From the NCBI GenBank assembly GCA_903845455.1, contig CAIMXN010000168.1, positions 1 to 6,995 on the forward strand: 6,995 nucleotides of DNA, given 5' to 3'. Shown here piece after piece: positions 6,158 through 6,995 of the stretch. Each line of letters opens with the position of its first letter. Position 1 is the stretch's first letter. A program made the position numbers and the translations under genes. The stretch comes from an uncultured beta proteobacterium. Lineage in GTDB: Bacteria; Pseudomonadota; Gammaproteobacteria; Burkholderiales; Burkholderiaceae. The notes below the pieces were generated by a model. It saw nothing but the letters and a program-made list of their open reading frames with translations, was not told the origin of the DNA and did not search any database.

Positions 6158-6186
6158 TTGAAGTGCCCTGTGTTGTAGAGGATTAT
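6158..6186 (+). promoter_or_regulatory. Possible sigma-70 promoter of the membrane HTH gene
   Basis: TTGAAG (6158-6163) and GATTAT (6181-6186) are separated by 17 bp, and each matches the consensus at four of six positions. This would give a leader of about 60 nt. Such pairs are common by chance in AT-rich DNA. Confidence 0.3.
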
Positions 6187-6255
6187 TTATTAGCTGTCAT
6201 AGCATTAGAAAAATTTACATGCTGAACAAGCAATATATTTGAGACTGATGAATAA

Positions 6256-6995
6256 ATGAATTCAGAATTAAAACTAGCCGAGATTCGCCATGGGGTTTTC
6301 ACCGCGGCTCGGGAAAAACTCGGTTTAAGCGTAAAAGAATTAGCTAGTCAAGCATGTCTTTCTGCTCGCCAAATAGAGCAAATTGAAAATGGCGAAATAA
6401 GTTCATTTTATGGAGCTAAGATTAAGTTAACGGCCGCTAAAAAAGTGGCAAAAATTTTAGGTCTCAGCGAAGAAGAGGCTTTTAATAACGGCGACACTAT
6501 TACTGAATTAAAAACAGCAATGGCTTTGACGCCTGAAGAATTTCAGGTCATAGACACAAAGGCACATTTTGAATCAAATGTCAGACAAGAGAAAAAGCAA
6601 GACCAGCCACAAACTAACAAAGTAGTCGAGGTGCACACTAATGTTACCCCTTCTATTCTTGGGGCATCTAGGCCAAAACAGACTACAAATAAGCGAACCT
6701 TCATTTGGTTGGGCTTAATCGCAGCAGTGATATTTTCTGTGATTAATTTACGACCACTTTTTTTTGTAAATAAGTCAAAAGAAATCGCTGTCGTTAAAGA
6801 GGAGGTGATTGAGAAACCTCCGGTAGATGAAAAAGTGATCGAACCTGTGGTAGTGGCTACCTCTGTCACTCCTGCGGTAGCTCCAGTGCCTACTCCAATA
6901 GTTACTCCACTAGTACAGGCTGGTAGTGATGTTGCAGCAGGCTCTGAAGCTTGCCCAGCTTCGGATGCAATTATTCCAAGCTATAAAACTTCTTC
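6256..6995 (+). CDS. RodZ-like membrane protein with N-terminal helix-turn-helix (3' end missing)
   Basis: The frame is open from the ATG to the window edge, giving 246 residues without a stop. An in-frame TAA at 6253-6255 proves the start is not further upstream. No good Shine-Dalgarno is visible. Residues 8-75 form an Xre/HTH_25-like domain (REKLGLSVKELASQACLSARQIEQIENGE, then AAKKVAKILGLSEEE). A polar linker (76-146) follows, then one membrane span (about 149-171, starting FIWLGLIAAVIF after NKR) and a Pro/Val-rich segment (184-220). The charge pattern puts the HTH in the cytoplasm and the Pro-rich part in the periplasm. This is the layout of RodZ, a morphogenesis protein that links MreB to the cell wall machinery. 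The neighbours are not the usual ispG context, so it may be a paralogue with another role. The missing C-terminus (a DUF4115-like domain in RodZ) would decide. Confidence 0.75.
   Translation, partial: MNSELKLAEIRHGVFTAAREKLGLSVKELASQACLSARQIEQIENGEISSFYGAKIKLTAAKKVAKILGLSEEEAFNNGDTITELKTAMALTPEEFQVIDTKAHFESNVRQEKKQDQPQTNKVVEVHTNVTPSILGASRPKQTTNKRTFIWLGLIAAVIFSVINLRPLFFVNKSKEIAVVKEEVIEKPPVDEKVIEPVVVATSVTPAVAPVPTPIVTPLVQAGSDVAAGSEACPASDAIIPSYKTS

Larger units (their letters stand above)
5883..6255. other. 373-bp AT-rich divergent intergenic region
   Basis: This gap lies between the ilvD start (-) and the membrane HTH gene start (+), so it should hold promoters for both. It has no credible open reading frame. 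Visible structures are a 19-bp perfect palindrome (5981-5999), a near-perfect 14-bp palindrome (6086-6099), a smaller dyad TAAAGT-N5-ACTTTA (6125-6141) and a weak promoter-like pair for the HTH gene. Upstream of ilvD I saw no leader peptide with branched-chain codons and no attenuator hairpin. The best minus-strand promoter-like pair is TTCAAG, 16 bp, TATTCT, in the stretch about 55-85 bp before the ilvD start, and it is weak. Confidence 0.7.

Noticed and set aside
6543..6869. Minus-strand open frame of 108 codons inside the HTH gene
   Set aside because: The low-complexity Thr/Ser-rich translation mirrors the plus-strand linker and Pro-rich codons. The plus strand has clear HTH and membrane domains.
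1..6995. Mobile element, CRISPR array, tRNA or toxin-antitoxin pair
   Set aside because: No transposase or integrase frame, no regularly spaced repeats, no cloverleaf with a T-loop sequence, and no small gene pair of that type was seen by eye.

Overview
The window looks like a chromosomal piece of a free-living betaproteobacterium. Protein content, moderate GC and gene style suggest Burkholderiaceae, most like Polynucleobacter. That assignment is inferred from protein resemblance, not from a search. Six complete protein genes, one gene cut by the right edge, two good intergenic terminators and one long regulatory gap account for nearly all of it. No tRNA, rRNA, CRISPR or insertion sequence was seen.

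Layout. Positions 1-22 hold the tail of a terminator belonging to a gene outside the window. Positions 214-1476 (+) encode an OxlT-type major facilitator transporter that keeps the two charged residues known to matter for oxalate binding in OxlT, and the gene ends in a strong hairpin terminator. Positions 1567-4109 hold four small exported-protein genes with a copper or thiol theme. They are a DUF2946-like periplasmic protein (+), an outer-membrane beta-barrel whose mature end begins with CASCGC (+), a TlpA-like thioredoxin (-) and a PCuAC copper chaperone (+). The barrel and TlpA genes converge with stop codons that touch. The TlpA and PCuAC genes diverge from a gap of only 42 bp. A bidirectional terminator follows PCuAC. 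Positions 4194-5882 (-) encode dihydroxy-acid dehydratase (IlvD). A 373-bp AT-rich gap with a perfect 19-bp palindrome separates ilvD from a divergent gene at 6256 (+). That gene encodes a RodZ-like protein with a cytoplasmic helix-turn-helix, one membrane span and a Pro-rich outer segment. It runs off the right edge.

How the genes may work together. PCuAC proteins pass Cu(I) to the CuA site of cytochrome oxidase, and TlpA-type thioredoxins keep the cysteines of that pathway reduced. Next to them sit a His/Cys-bearing periplasmic protein and a barrel with a CxxCxC head. The simplest reading is a small copper acquisition or delivery cassette in the envelope. The roles of the DUF2946-like protein and the barrel are inference from context. 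The transporter and ilvD are ordinary metabolic genes with no visible link to the cassette.
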